Assembly: GCA_963556195.1 (NCBI GenBank) | Contig: OY744522.1 | Location: 37,566,518 to 37,630,517, forward strand | DNA length: 64,000 nucleotides | Origin: Sepiola atlantica | Lineage: Eukaryota > Mollusca > Cephalopoda > Sepiida > Sepiolidae | Direction of reading: 5' to 3' | In this document: positions 53,801 to 64,000 of the stretch, in pieces | How the letters are laid out: each line of letters begins with the position of its first letter | How positions within the stretch are numbered: position 1 is the stretch's first letter | The notes under the pieces: model-generated | The model's database searches: none | Seen by the model: the letters and a program-made list of their open reading frames with translations, nothing else | Told to the model about the DNA's origin: nothing | Program-made: the position numbers and the translations under genes

Positions 53801-54010
53801 GTGTTTGTATAGGTTGCGCAATCCCAACCGTATCTATCATTAGACGGCATTGCTTGCACCCATTGTCAACAAGTCCAAGATGACTGTAAACTGTCGAGAT
53901 AAACAGACTTTTCTCCTAGATTAGCTGTACAACCAAGGCTTGAAAGTCTAGTCTACCCTACTATTTAATCGACCATCGGGGAGGGTATATAGATTCACAC
54001 TATTCCCAAG
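53801..54010. other. unannotated DNA
   Basis: I see nothing to annotate. Confidence 0.5.
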
Positions 54011-54017
54011 ATTATTA

Positions 54018-54108
54018 GTGAAAGTAACGAAGTAGCTCGACAGACATCGAACCCGAGATGCCGAGCCCGCAGCCCGCGCCTGTAACCATTACATCGCATC
54101 ACTTTCAA
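54018..54108 (-). repeat. tRNA-like SINE head, minus strand
   Basis: The minus strand reads GATGCGATGTAATGGTTACA, GGCGCGGGCTGCGGGCTCGG and a B box in CGGGTTCGATGTC. The T arm pairs only partly. Confidence 0.5.
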
Positions 54109-54214
54109 GCATATAACACCTTTAATAACGAAAATAAAAACATAAGAGAAATGCATATACTTTTCTCACATCAGTTGAACCTCGATTAGAATGCGTCCCA
54201 AAATAACCTCCAAT

Positions 54215-54530
54215 ATCAACAGAGTAGGGGGGGAAGGGTTCACACGTGACCAGAGAGTACACAACTGGTTTCAGAAATTCCGTGGCGGTAATGGTTGATT
54301 AAGAAGGTAGAGGACGACCATGCATTCTTGAGAATAAACGAAAGAAATTGTTGAACAAAACTTACGTCACTGTTTAAGAGAAATGTCTAATACACGTAAA
54401 TTTCAATATTTCAGTGGTTTCTGACCATTTGGAACACATTGGTAAGGTGAACAGTTTGATATATGAGTCCTTCATGAATCAATGAATTCAAGTGTGTTTC
54501 TGAAATCGGTCATTATTTTTCGAACAATCT
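54215..54530 (+). pseudogene. mariner N-terminal HTH joined to its 3' end
   Basis: The plus strand encodes HNWFQKFRGGNG, traces of EGRGRPCILENK, NIS.SVVSDHLEHIGKVN and SLIYESFMN, the mariner helix-turn-helix region. It is followed at 54505 by ATCGGTCATTATTTTTCGAA and CAATCTAA, a mariner terminal repeat that matches the repeat at 23768 in inverse. The catalytic domain was lost by an internal deletion. Confidence 0.65.
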
Positions 54531-54755
54531 AATGTACGTATAAACGAACCCGTCGCGCATAAGATTACAGTAGCCCAAAAGTAACGAGGATAATTAAAAA
54601 AAATAATCATTCCACCCTAAAGTCCAGCTCTTTTTCACTGTAGAAAGGGATGGTGGCAACGTTGTAGTGTCAGATCTCTGCCGTCTATAACTCGGGTTCC
54701 TAGCATGCCCCCCTCCCCCATGGCGGGTAGGTTTAGCACCAAGCCGCATTAAGGT

Positions 54756-55100
54756 ATGAACCCGGCTACTCCAGTGAACATGGCGGCATCAGGGTCCGTT
54801 GTCCTCTGGTCATCTCTGCCTCTACGTGCGGTGCGCAAAGACGTGTCAGATGCGGAATCGCAAATTAATGGTGTGGAGGTAGCAACGGTGTTTATGCGCG
54901 ATGCCTTTGTTTGTTTTGACCAACACCTTCTCCGAATCGACATGCACTCGCTTAGACTTGCTGCTCTCGATGTCGAGGATAAAACCATGCAATCTTGCAT
55001 ATTAACGAATAACTCCGGTCAACGTGAAGGACTTCATGTAGACCAGACAAGTCTGAGTCACGACCTTCGTGAAATCTATGCAGAAGTCCGACTCGCTTAA
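54756..55100 (+). CDS. unrecognised GC-rich ORF, 114 codons
   Basis: The frame MNPATPVNMAASGSVVLWSS to DLREIYAEVRLA is open for 114 codons in DNA clearly richer in GC than its surroundings. The opposite strand is also open for 83 codons. I see no domain, signal peptide or membrane segment. It could be an exon, or a transposon-derived piece next to the mariner element that follows. Confidence 0.25.
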   Translation: MNPATPVNMAASGSVVLWSSLPLRAVRKDVSDAESQINGVEVATVFMRDAFVCFDQHLLRIDMHSLRLAALDVEDKTMQSCILTNNSGQREGLHVDQTSLSHDLREIYAEVRLA

Positions 55101-55239
55101 CAAACAAACACAAAATCATTTACCTAGTATATGTATCAATATTTTTTTAATTTCAAGTATAAACAGATACGCACTCGGAAATGTGTGTTGGTAAAGTTGA
55201 TTAGAGCCGGAGGAGGTAAAAATAAATTGTGTAATCTAT

Positions 55240-56453
55240 TCTATATTTGTGGTTCTCCGTCTGTCTGTCTGTCTGTCTGTCTGAGTACACCAAGACATCA
55301 GTGGGAGCTGGGACAAAGAATACACTGTGTTAAATTTTACTACAAGACAGGCTCGTTTAAGAAAACCCAGGACCGTTTCATGCATCAGTTCGGATGTGAA
55401 AAGGCTCCACCCAAAAGCAGAATTCAGAACTGAGTGGACCACTTCGAGAAGTATGGGACCGTGGAGAACCTCAACGCTGCCAGTGAGAACCGTTCAAGCC
55501 ACTCGGGACGTCCCAAGAAGCGGACAGTCGAGCTGGTCGAAAGTGGGAGAGAGTCGCTCCAGGAGAGTCCGAAACGCTCTGTGCGTAAGCAAAGTCAGTC
55601 AGTCGGTATCTCCCGTGAGACTTGCAGGAGAGTGCTGGTGAACGATATCAGGGCTTACCCATACATAATACAGACGCTTACAGCCTCAGACAAGAAGCAG
55701 AAGAGCGCTATGGCAGCCAAGATGCTCGATAAGATCGAGGAGACACCAGGTTTCCTTAACCTCCTTTGGACCTCAGATAAAGCCCACTTCCATCTTGACG
55801 GAAAGGCGAACTCTAAGACAAATGTCTTCTGGGGGTCCTCCAGACCGAATGAAGTAGCCACCAAGCCCCTGCACTATCCTAATTGCACGGTGTGGGCTGC
55901 AATCTCGGTCAGAGGCATCATCGGACCAATCTTCATCGAAGAATCTGGCGCAGCAGTGACAGTCACCAAGGAGCGGTATGTGGAGGTCATCAAAACCTTA
56001 AAGAGTGAGCTCCAGACCCTCTACCCGTCGCTCATGAGCAAGTTCTGGGTCCAGCAAGACGGAGAAAGTTCTCACACCTCAAACCTGTCCTGAGATTGGC
56101 TGAAAGAGAACTTCGGAGGCCGAGTGATCAGTCTCAAGACTAATTTTGAGTGGCCAGCCCATAGCCCGGACCTAAGCCCCCCAGATTATTTCCTTTGGTG
56201 CTATTTTAAAGACAGAATGTACGCAGGGAAACTCAGAACCATCACGGAAATCAAGGAAGCCATCAGGGAGGAGATGAGAGCCATTCCCACTTCAGTCTGT
56301 AAAAACGTCATGGACAACTTCGTTCTTTCGCTTCAAGAAATGCACGGACAAAACACTAAGAAACGGGGCCTAATTAGATTTGGGGCCCGTTTCTTTTTAG
56401 TCACCCTGTATAACAAGTTTTTAATGGGGAATTCATTTTCATTATTACGCTGA
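55240..56453 (+). pseudogene. DD41D-type mariner-like transposase with two stops
   Basis: One reading frame runs from about 55290 to 56450 with only two in-frame TGA codons (55431-55433 and 56091-56093). Order: helix-turn-helix (CVKFYYKTGSFKKTQDRF; then HFEKYGTVENLNAASENR and SGRPKKRTVELV), first catalytic Asp in LLWTSDKAHFHLDG, second in WVQQDGESSHTS, third in SPDLSPPDYFLW. Counting the stop as a residue, 41 residues separate the second and third Asp, which places it with the DD41D (rosa-like) mariner group. A (TCTG)n run lies just upstream. I did not find clear terminal repeats. The low damage suggests a fairly recent loss of function. Confidence 0.8.
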
Positions 56454-56690
56454 AATAAAACAAAATCCCTCAATTTTGAATATCTTAAATACCATATCAA
56501 TTAACCTTTTTGTTGTGGTTTTCCTAAAAAATAAAATTTGACTTTGTTCATACACAGTACATATTCTCCACATTGGGATATTTCAAATAACACTACAACA
56601 ATCATCATTTTGTTATTTTTCACCAAATTACTGAAATATAAATTGGAACTTATTTCTTTTCTTTCTGTAAAGAAGACTACATACTTAGTA
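56454..56690. other. AT-rich DNA
   Basis: Nothing until a CTAGT-type end (TCCGGAGGGCGGGTAGC, TTTTGCTAGT) at 56698-56723, which resembles the minus strand at 8386-8412. Confidence 0.45.
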
Positions 56691-56720
56691 ATTGCTGTCC
56701 GGAGGGCGGGTAGCTTTTGC

Positions 56721-57280
56721 TAGTATATATATAAAGTTAGATATGTGTATATACTTGTATGTACAGGATTAACTCCTAAACTGATTATAAAATCATTATG
56801 AATTTTGGAACACAACTACTAGGCGTAAAGACGAGTAATATGGGCTATATTTAATAAAATTTAATTTCATGTAAAAGGGGGAAAATGAAGTGGATGTCTT
56901 CATGACAATTAAGATGCCTCCCATGTTTGTGAAATGTTAGCAATAGGTATTAAACAGTTTCTTTGGAGTAATTTGATTCTTTTAGGGGAGGTACGGACAC
57001 AACTTCTTATAATTAAAATATTTCAAATTTGCATTGAATTTGATCCATAATCATTAGACACCAATTAAGTAGATTCCTTGAATTTGAATTTTTTCTTAAA
57101 ACCCATTAAGCTTAAGCCTTAAATTCTAGACATTTTCTAGAATCAGAATCATGTAATTGATTTTGATCAAGATTAGAAGTATCATGATGTCTCAATTTCT
57201 ATCTTTGTAAGAGGATATGAAAATGTTGCAAAACTGTTCTATTCGTGGAATTAATTTTACCCGCGCTGGGACGGGTGTTC
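56721..57280 (+). mobile_element. non-autonomous Helitron-like element
   Basis: Starts TATATATATAAAGTTAGATA, includes TTGTATGTACAGGATTAAC and CATTATGAATTTTGGAACAC, and ends with ACCCGCGCTGGGACGGGTG, the terminal hairpin, followed directly by a GA microsatellite where CTAGT is expected. Confidence 0.7.

Positions 57281-57282
<2 letters not shown>

Positions 57283-57342
<60 letters not shown>
57283..57342. repeat. (GA)n microsatellite
   Basis: About 29 GA units. Confidence 0.95.
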
Positions 57343-57346
<4 letters not shown>

Positions 57347-58260
57347 GCGAGCGTGAGGAAAAGGGCTTTTTTCTTTATTTTAGCTTATCATATTTTTGCT
57401 CCTGCATAACACAGATAAGGAGAGGGGAACTTATAGGGATAGGGAGTTGGTTAACCTTTATGTCAACTTACGGTTTCATGCAATCATAAATGATTATCGC
57501 ATGTGAATTTTGAAAATATTGCACGTTACGTTTTACCGGGTGGGGGAGAGAGTGGTGCTACGATTTGATTTACGCGTGCTTCGCTGAATTAATAGTTGAT
57601 TCTATTTTAAAAACAACGACTAAGACACTGTTTTAGTTTCCAACTTCACATCAACAATTCTATAAATATTCGCTTCGGTTTTAAGATGAATATTATTCAC
57701 GTTTTCATTAAACAATTTTTTATACGTGTCCTGATTTTTGTTCGATTTTATCAAACTGCATATTTACATTTATTCAGAAATTTTAAATGCAACAAAGAAC
57801 TATTTTTTTTTTACAATAAACGTTCTAAACGTTCTTAATATAATTTTTTAAGCTTATACAGAAAAAGAAATAAAATTCTAGTTGCAAGGGAGACTACACA
57901 ACTTATTCTGCTTGGCAATTTTTATACATCGTTCACAATTAAAAATGTTTCCATTTTACCAGTTGTCCGGGCAGAACTATAAAATTTTGAAAAATAAATT
58001 GCAGCGAAGTACGTTAGTATTATGTCAATAGCATGACACAACAATAACACAAATGAAAATTGGCTATTAAGAATCAAAGTTTGATATGTCATCTTAAATG
58101 CTATTTAGGTTAAACTTTTAAAATTTCACATGATAATTTCATATTTTAAATTAGTCTATACATTATCGAGTATTACGGACATGTTTACGTTCTGATCTGT
58201 TATGGATATATATGTTTTTTTGTTGTGTTTTCACACGCACATACATACACGAGGCAGATA
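57343..58260. other. unannotated AT-rich DNA
   Basis: No gene, RNA or repeat that I can support. Confidence 0.5.
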
Positions 58261-58265
58261 AATAA

Positions 58266-58500
58266 AAGACAATGACTTCACGCCAAACATTATCATAAGG
58301 AATACACCGGAAAAGACTGCTATTATTATTGATGTAACTGTCCCGAACGACTATTGTCTCAATAAAGCCGAGCGTGAGAAATTTACAAAATATCAGGACC
58401 CCAAGAATGATTTGAAAATAACATGGTCCTGACAGAAATACACATTATAGTTGTGGTAGGAGAAACTAGTGTATTAGAAGAAAACACTTTCAAAAAATAT
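58266..58500 (+). pseudogene. LINE ORF2 C-terminal tail that leads into a satellite
   Basis: The frame reads TAIIIDVTVPNDYCLNKAER, then EKFTKYQDPKNDLKITWS, the conserved end of a LINE reverse transcriptase ORF (IIDV.VP.D......E.EK..KYQDL...L...W). After one frameshift at TGG TCC it continues LTEIHIIVVVGETSVLEENT, which fits the family's next block (II.VVVG.TG). From here the sequence repeats as the satellite. The ORF end itself is therefore the first satellite unit. Confidence 0.7.
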
Positions 58501-61500
58501 GTAGTAGGAGTAACTGGGGTATTAGACATGAACACGTACAAGAGAATATGTGGTAGGAGAAACTGTGGTATTAGAAGAAACACTTATGAAAGAATATGTG
58601 GTAGGAGTAACTGGGGTATTAGAAGAAACACTTATAAAAGAATATGTGGTAGGAGTAACTGGGGTATGAAGAGAAACACTTATAAAAGAATATGTGGTAG
58701 GAGATACTGGGGTATTAGAAGAAACACTTATGAAAGAATATGTGGTAGGAGTAACTGGGGTATTAGAAGAAACACTTATAAAAGAATATGTAGTAGGAGT
58801 AACTGGGGTATTAGAAGAAACACTTATAAAATAATATGTGGTAGGAGTAACTGGGGTATTAGAAGAAACACTTATAAAAGAATATGTGGTAGGAGTAACT
58901 GAGGTATTAGAAGAAACACTTATAAAAGAATATGTGGTCAGAGTAACTGGGGTATTAGAAGAAACACTTATGAAAGAATATGTGGTAGGAGTAACTGGGG
59001 TATTAGAAGAAACACTTATAAAAGAATATGTGGTAGGAGTAACTAGGATATTAGAAGAAAAACTTATAAAAGAATATGTGGTAGGAGTAACTGGCGTATT
59101 AGAAGAAACACTTATAAAAGAATATGTGGTAGGAGTAACTGGGGTATTAGAAAAAACACTTATAAAAGAATATGTGGTAGGAGTAACTGTGGTATTAAGA
59201 GAAACACTTATAAAATAATATGTGGTAGGAGTAACTGGGGTATTAGAAGAAACACTTATAAAAGAATATGTTGTAGGAGTAACTGGGGTATTAGAAGAAA
59301 AACTTATAAAAGAATATGTGGTAAGAGAAACTGGGGTATTAGAAGAAACACTTATAAAAGAATATGTGGTAGGAGTAACTGGGGTATTAGAAGAAACAAG
59401 TATAAAGGAATATTTGGTAGGAGTAACTGCGGTATTAAAAGTAACACTTATAAAAGAATATGTGGTAGGAGTAACTGGGGTATTAGAAGAAACACTTATA
59501 AAAGAATATGTAGTAGGAGTAACTGGGGTATTAGAACCAACACTTATAAAAGAATATGTGGTAGGAGTAACTGGGGTCTTCAGAGAAACACTTATAAAAG
59601 AATATGTGGTAGGAGTAACTGGGGTATTAGAAGAAACACTTATAAAAGAATATGTGGTAAAGGTAACTGGGGTATTAGAAGAAAAACTTATAAAAGAATA
59701 TGTGGTAGGAGTAACTGGGGTATTAGAAGAAACGCTTATAAAAGAATATGTGGTAGGAGTAACTGGGGTATTAGAAGAAACACTTATAAAAGAATATGTG
59801 GTAGGAGTAACTGGGGTATTCAGAGAAACAGTTATGAAAGAATATGTGGTAGGAGTAACTGGGGTATTAGAAGAAACACTTATAAAAATATGTGGTAGGA
59901 GTGACTGGGGTATTAGGAGAAACACTTATAAAAGAATATGTGGTAGGAGTAAATGGGGTATTAGAAGAAACACTTATAAAACCATATGTTGTAGGAGTAA
60001 CTGGGGTATTAGAAGAAACACTTATAAAAGAATATGGGGTAGGAGTAACTGGGGTATTAGGAGAACACTGAAAAAAGAATATGTGGTAGGAGTAACTGGG
60101 GTATTAGAAGAAACACTTATAAAAGAATATGTGGTCGGTGTAACTGGGGTATTAAAAGAAACACTTATAAAAGAATATGTGGTAGGAGTAACTGGGGTAT
60201 TTAAGAAAACACTTATAAAAGAATATGTGGTAGGAGTAACTGGTGTATTAGAAGAAACACTTATAAAAGAATATGTGGTAGGAGTAACTGGGGTATTAGA
60301 AGAAATACATCTAAAAGAATATTTTGTAGGCGTAACTGGGGTATTAGAAGGAAACACTTATAAAAGAATATGTGGTAGGAGTAACTGGGGTATTAGAAGA
60401 AACACTTATAAAAGAATATGTGGTAAGAGTAACTGGGGTATTAGAAGAAACACTTATAAAATAATATGTGGTAGGAGTAACTGGGGTATTAGAAGAAACA
60501 CTTATAAAAGAATATGTAGTAGGAGTAACTGGGGTATTAGAAGAAAACACTTATAAAAGAATATGTAGTAGGAGTAACTGGGGTATTAGAAGAAACACTT
60601 ATAAAAGAATATGTGGTAGGAGTAACTGGGGTATTAGAAGAAACACTTATAAAAGAATATGTGGTAAGAGTAACTGGGGTATTAGAAGAAACACTTATAA
60701 AATAATATGTGGTAGGAGTAACTGGGGTATTAGAAGAAACACTTATAAAAGAATATGTAGTAGGAGTAACTGCGGTATTAAAAGAAACACTTATAAAAGA
60801 ATATGTGGTAGGAGTAACTGGGGTATTAGAAAAAACACTTATAAAATAATATGTGGTAGGAGTAACTGGGGTATTAGAAGAAACACTTATGAAAAATATG
60901 TGGTAGGAGTAACTGGGGTATTAGAAGAAACACTTATAAAAGAATATGTGGTAGGAGTAACTGGGGTATTAGAAGAACACACTTATAAAAGAATATGTGG
61001 TAGGAGTAACTGGGGTATTAGAAGAAACACTTATAAAAGAATATGTGGTAGGAGTAACTGGGGTATTAGAAGAAACGCTTATAAAAGAATATGTGGTAGG
61101 AGTAACTGGGGTATTAGAAGAAACACTTATAAAAGAATATGTGGTAGGAGTTACTGGGGTATTAGAAGAAACACTTATAAAAGAATATGTTGTAGGAGTA
61201 ACTGGGGTATTAGGAGAAACAATTATGAAGGAATATGTGGTAGGAGTAACTGGGGTATTAGAAGAAACACTTATAAAAGAATATGTGGTAGGAGTAACTG
61301 AGGTATTAGAAGAAAACACTTATAGAAGAATATGTAGTAGGAGTAACTGGGGTATTAGAAGAAAACACTTATAGAAGAATATGTGGTAAGAGTAACTAGG
61401 GGTATTAGAAGAAACACTTATAAAAGAATATGTGGTATGAGTAACTGGGGTATAAAAAGAAAACACTTATAGAAGAATATGTAGTAGGAGAAACTGGGGT

Positions 61501-64000
61501 ATTAGAAGAAAACACTTATAGAAGAATATGTAGTAGGAGTAACTGGGGTATTAGAAAAAACACTTATAAAAGAATATGTGGTAGGAGGAACTGGGGTATT
61601 AGAAGAAAAAACTTATAAAAGAATATGTAGTAGGAGTAACTGGGGTATTAGAAGAAAACACTTATAAAATAATATGTGGTAGGAGAAACTGGGGTATTAG
61701 AAGAAAACACTTATAGAAGAATATGTAGTAGGAGTAACTGGGGTATTAGAAGAAAACACTTATAGAAGAATATGTGGTAGGAGTAACTGGGGTATTAGAA
61801 GAAAACACTAATAGAAGAATATGTAGTAAGAGTAACTGGGGTATTAGAAGAAAACACTTATTGAGGAATATGTAGTAGGAGTAACTGGGGTATTAGAAGA
61901 AACACTTATAAAAGAATATGTGGTATGAGTAACTGGGGTATAAAAAGAAAACACTTATAGAAGAATATGTAGTAGGAGTAACTGGGGTATTAGAAGAAAA
62001 CACTTATAGAAGAATATGTAGTAGGAGTAACTGGGGTATTAGAAGAAACACTTATAAAAGAATATGTGGTAGGAGTAACTGGGGTATTAGAAGAAAACAC
62101 TTATAGAAGAATATGTAGTAGGAGTAACTGGGGTATTAGAAGAAAACACTTATAGAAGAATATGTAGTAGGAGTAACTGGGGTATTAGAAGAAAACACTC
62201 ATAGAAGAATATGTAGTAGGAGTAACTGGGGTATTAGAAGAAAACACTAATAGAAGAATATGTAGTAGGAGTAACTGAGGTATTAGAAGAAACACTTATA
62301 AAAGAATATGTAGTAGGAGTATTTGGGGTATTAGAAGAAAACACTTATTGAAGAATATGTAGTAGGAGTAACTGGGGTATTAGAAGAAAACACTTATATA
62401 AGAATATGTAGTAGGAGTAACTGGGGTATTAGAAGAAAACACTAATCGAAGAATATGTAGTAGGAGTAACTGGGGTATTAGAAGAAACACTTAGAAAAGA
62501 ATATGTAGTAAGAGTAACTGGGGTATTAGAAGAAACACTTATAGAAGAATATGTGGTAGGAGTAACTGGGGTATTAGAAGAAACACTTATAAAATAATAT
62601 GTGGTAGGAGTAACTGGGGTATTAGAAGAAACACTTATAAAAGAATATGTAGTAGGAGTAACTGGGGTATTAGAAGAAAACACTTATAGAAGAATATGTA
62701 GTAAGAGTAACTGGGGTATTGAAGAAACACTTATAAAAGAATATGTGGTAGGAGTAACTGTGGTATTAGAAGAAATCACTTATAGAAGAATATGTAGTAA
62801 GAGTAACTGGGGTATTAGAAGAAAACACTTATAGAAGAATATGTAGTAAGAGTAACTGGGGTATTAGAAGAAAACACTTATAAAATAATATGTGGTAGGA
62901 GTAAATGTGGTATTATAAGAAAACACTTATAGAAGAATATGTAGTAAGAGTAACTGGGGTATTAGAAGAAAACACTTATAGAAGAATATGTAGTAGGAGT
63001 TACTGGGGTATTAGAAGAAAACACTTATAAAATAATATGTGGTAGGAGTGACTGGGGTATTAGAAACAACACTTATAAAATAATATGTGGTAGGAGTAAC
63101 TGGGGTATTAGAAGAAACACTTATAAAAGAATATGTAGTAGGAGTAACTGGGGTATTAGAAGAAAACACTTATAGAAGAATATGTAGTAGGAGTAACTGG
63201 GGTATAAGAAGAAACACTTATAAAAGAATATGTGGTAGGAGTAACTGTGGTATTAGAAGAAAACACTTATAGAAGAATATGTAGTAGGAGTAACTGGGGT
63301 ATTAGAAGAAAACACTTATAAAAGAATATGTAGTAGGAGTAACTGGGGTATTAGAAGAAAACACTTATAAAATAATATAGGGTAGGAGTAACTGGGATAT
63401 TAGAAGAAACACTTATAAAAGAATATGTAGTAGGAGTAACTGGGGTATTAGAAGAAACACTTATAAAATAATATGTTGTAGAAGTAACTGGGGTATTAGA
63501 AGAAACACTTATAAAAGAATATGGGGTAGGAGTAACTGGGGTATTAGGAGAACACTTATAAAAGAATATGTGGTAGGAGTAACTGGGGTATTAGAAGAAA
63601 ACACTTATAAAAGAATATGTGGTAGGAGTAACTGGGGTATTAGAAGAAACACTTATAAAAAATATGTGGTAGGAGTAACTGGGGTATTTAAGAAAACACT
63701 TATAAAAGAATATGTGGTAGGAGTAACTGGTGTATTAGAAGAAAAACTTATAAAAGAATATGTGGTAGGAGTAACTGGGGTATTAGAAGAAATACATCTA
63801 AAAGAAAGGTTGGAAGGCGTAACTGGGGTATTAGAAGGAAACACTTATAAAAGAATATGTGGTAGGAGTAACTAGGGAATTAGAAGAAAACACTTATAAA
63901 AGAATATGTGGTAGGAGTAACTGGGGTATTAGAAGAAACACTTATAAAAGAATATGTGGTAGGAGTAACTGTGGTATTAGAAGAAAACACTTATAGAAGA
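58440..64000. repeat. 48/49-bp satellite array, more than 110 copies, continues past the window
   Basis: The unit is GTGGTAGGAGTAACTGGGGT, ATTAGAAGAAACACTTATAA, AAGAATAT (48 bp). Because 48 is a multiple of three, units read open in several frames: VVGVTGVLEETLIKEY and SNWGIRRNTYKRICGR on plus, TPVTPTTYSFISVSSN on minus (up to 467 codons). From about 61300 most units have one extra A (GAAGAAAACAC) and are 49 bp, which destroys every frame. That argues that the long ORFs are by-products. Blocks recur at larger periods: about 241 bp (60414 and 60655) and about 3.49 kb (60053-60350 and 63541-63840). Confidence 0.95.

Noticed and set aside
58522..59925. 467-codon minus-strand ORF with TPVTPTTYSFISVSSN repeats, and 444-codon plus ORF with VVGVTGVLEETLIKEY
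   Set aside because: Both are translations of the same 48-bp satellite in different frames; 49-bp units further right break every frame, no start or signal context is seen.

Overview
The window looks like a stretch of animal intergenic or intronic DNA that is made almost entirely of repeats. It is AT-rich, has TTAGGG-type telomere-like tracts, many long (TA)n and (GA)n microsatellites, and relics of many transposon classes: non-LTR retrotransposons, a Penelope-like element, an LTR retroelement, Tc1/Tc3/mariner elements, Helitron-like elements, MITE/foldback elements and SINEs. I infer a mollusc, most likely a coleoid cephalopod (octopus or squid). That is a judgement from the repeat mix and not a proof. 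I found no host gene that I can name. The best host-gene candidate is one possible 3'-terminal exon (41298-41464, +).

Layout. 0-3 kb: a 25-bp satellite with a 200-bp higher-order period, then a decayed minisatellite. 3.4-4.7 kb: a Penelope-like element (minus strand) with inverted arms. 5.6-6.2 kb: tail of a non-LTR retrotransposon. 6.8-7.4 kb: a Helitron-like element. 9.35-10.27 kb: a 70-bp satellite. 10.44-10.94 kb: a 3 x 167 bp tandem. 11.15-11.35 kb: a perfect palindrome. 12.3-12.6 kb: a SINE with a U2 snRNA-like head. 12.9-13.9 kb: a broken Tc3-like transposase. 14.5-15.4 kb: a Tc1-type element with very long inverted repeats. 16.1-16.5 kb: a LINE tail. 16.9-20.3 kb: two foldback elements that carry telomere-like repeats, plus a third telomere-like tract. 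21.2-22.2 kb: palindromes between TA tracts. 22.24-23.5 kb: an LTR and the start of gag. 23.8-24.6 kb: a mariner relic. 25.4-28 kb: a minus-strand LINE interrupted by three tandem U2-head SINEs. 29.6-30.8 kb: pyrimidine-rich DNA. 32.2-33.8 kb: a decayed LINE with an FADD reverse transcriptase motif. 34.4-35.1 kb: a 683-bp foldback element with an 8-bp target duplication. 36-38 kb: compound microsatellites. 38.9-39.3 kb: another U2-head SINE. 40.0-40.3 kb: a 340-bp inverted repeat. 41.6-42.4 kb: three repeats that carry hammerhead-ribozyme motifs. 49-52.4 kb: mariner-like fragments with a nested MITE, and a long purine tract. 52.7-53.8 kb: a Helitron-like element and a U2-head SINE with clear target duplication. 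54.2-56.45 kb: two mariner-type relics, one nearly complete and of DD41D type. 58.26-64 kb: a 48/49-bp satellite that starts inside the tail of a LINE reading frame and runs off the window.

The most interesting signals are the U2-head SINE family, the hammerhead-containing tRNA-derived repeats, the satellite that appears to have been born from a retrotransposon coding tail, and the foldback elements carrying telomere-like DNA, one of which has a related empty site 1.3 kb away.
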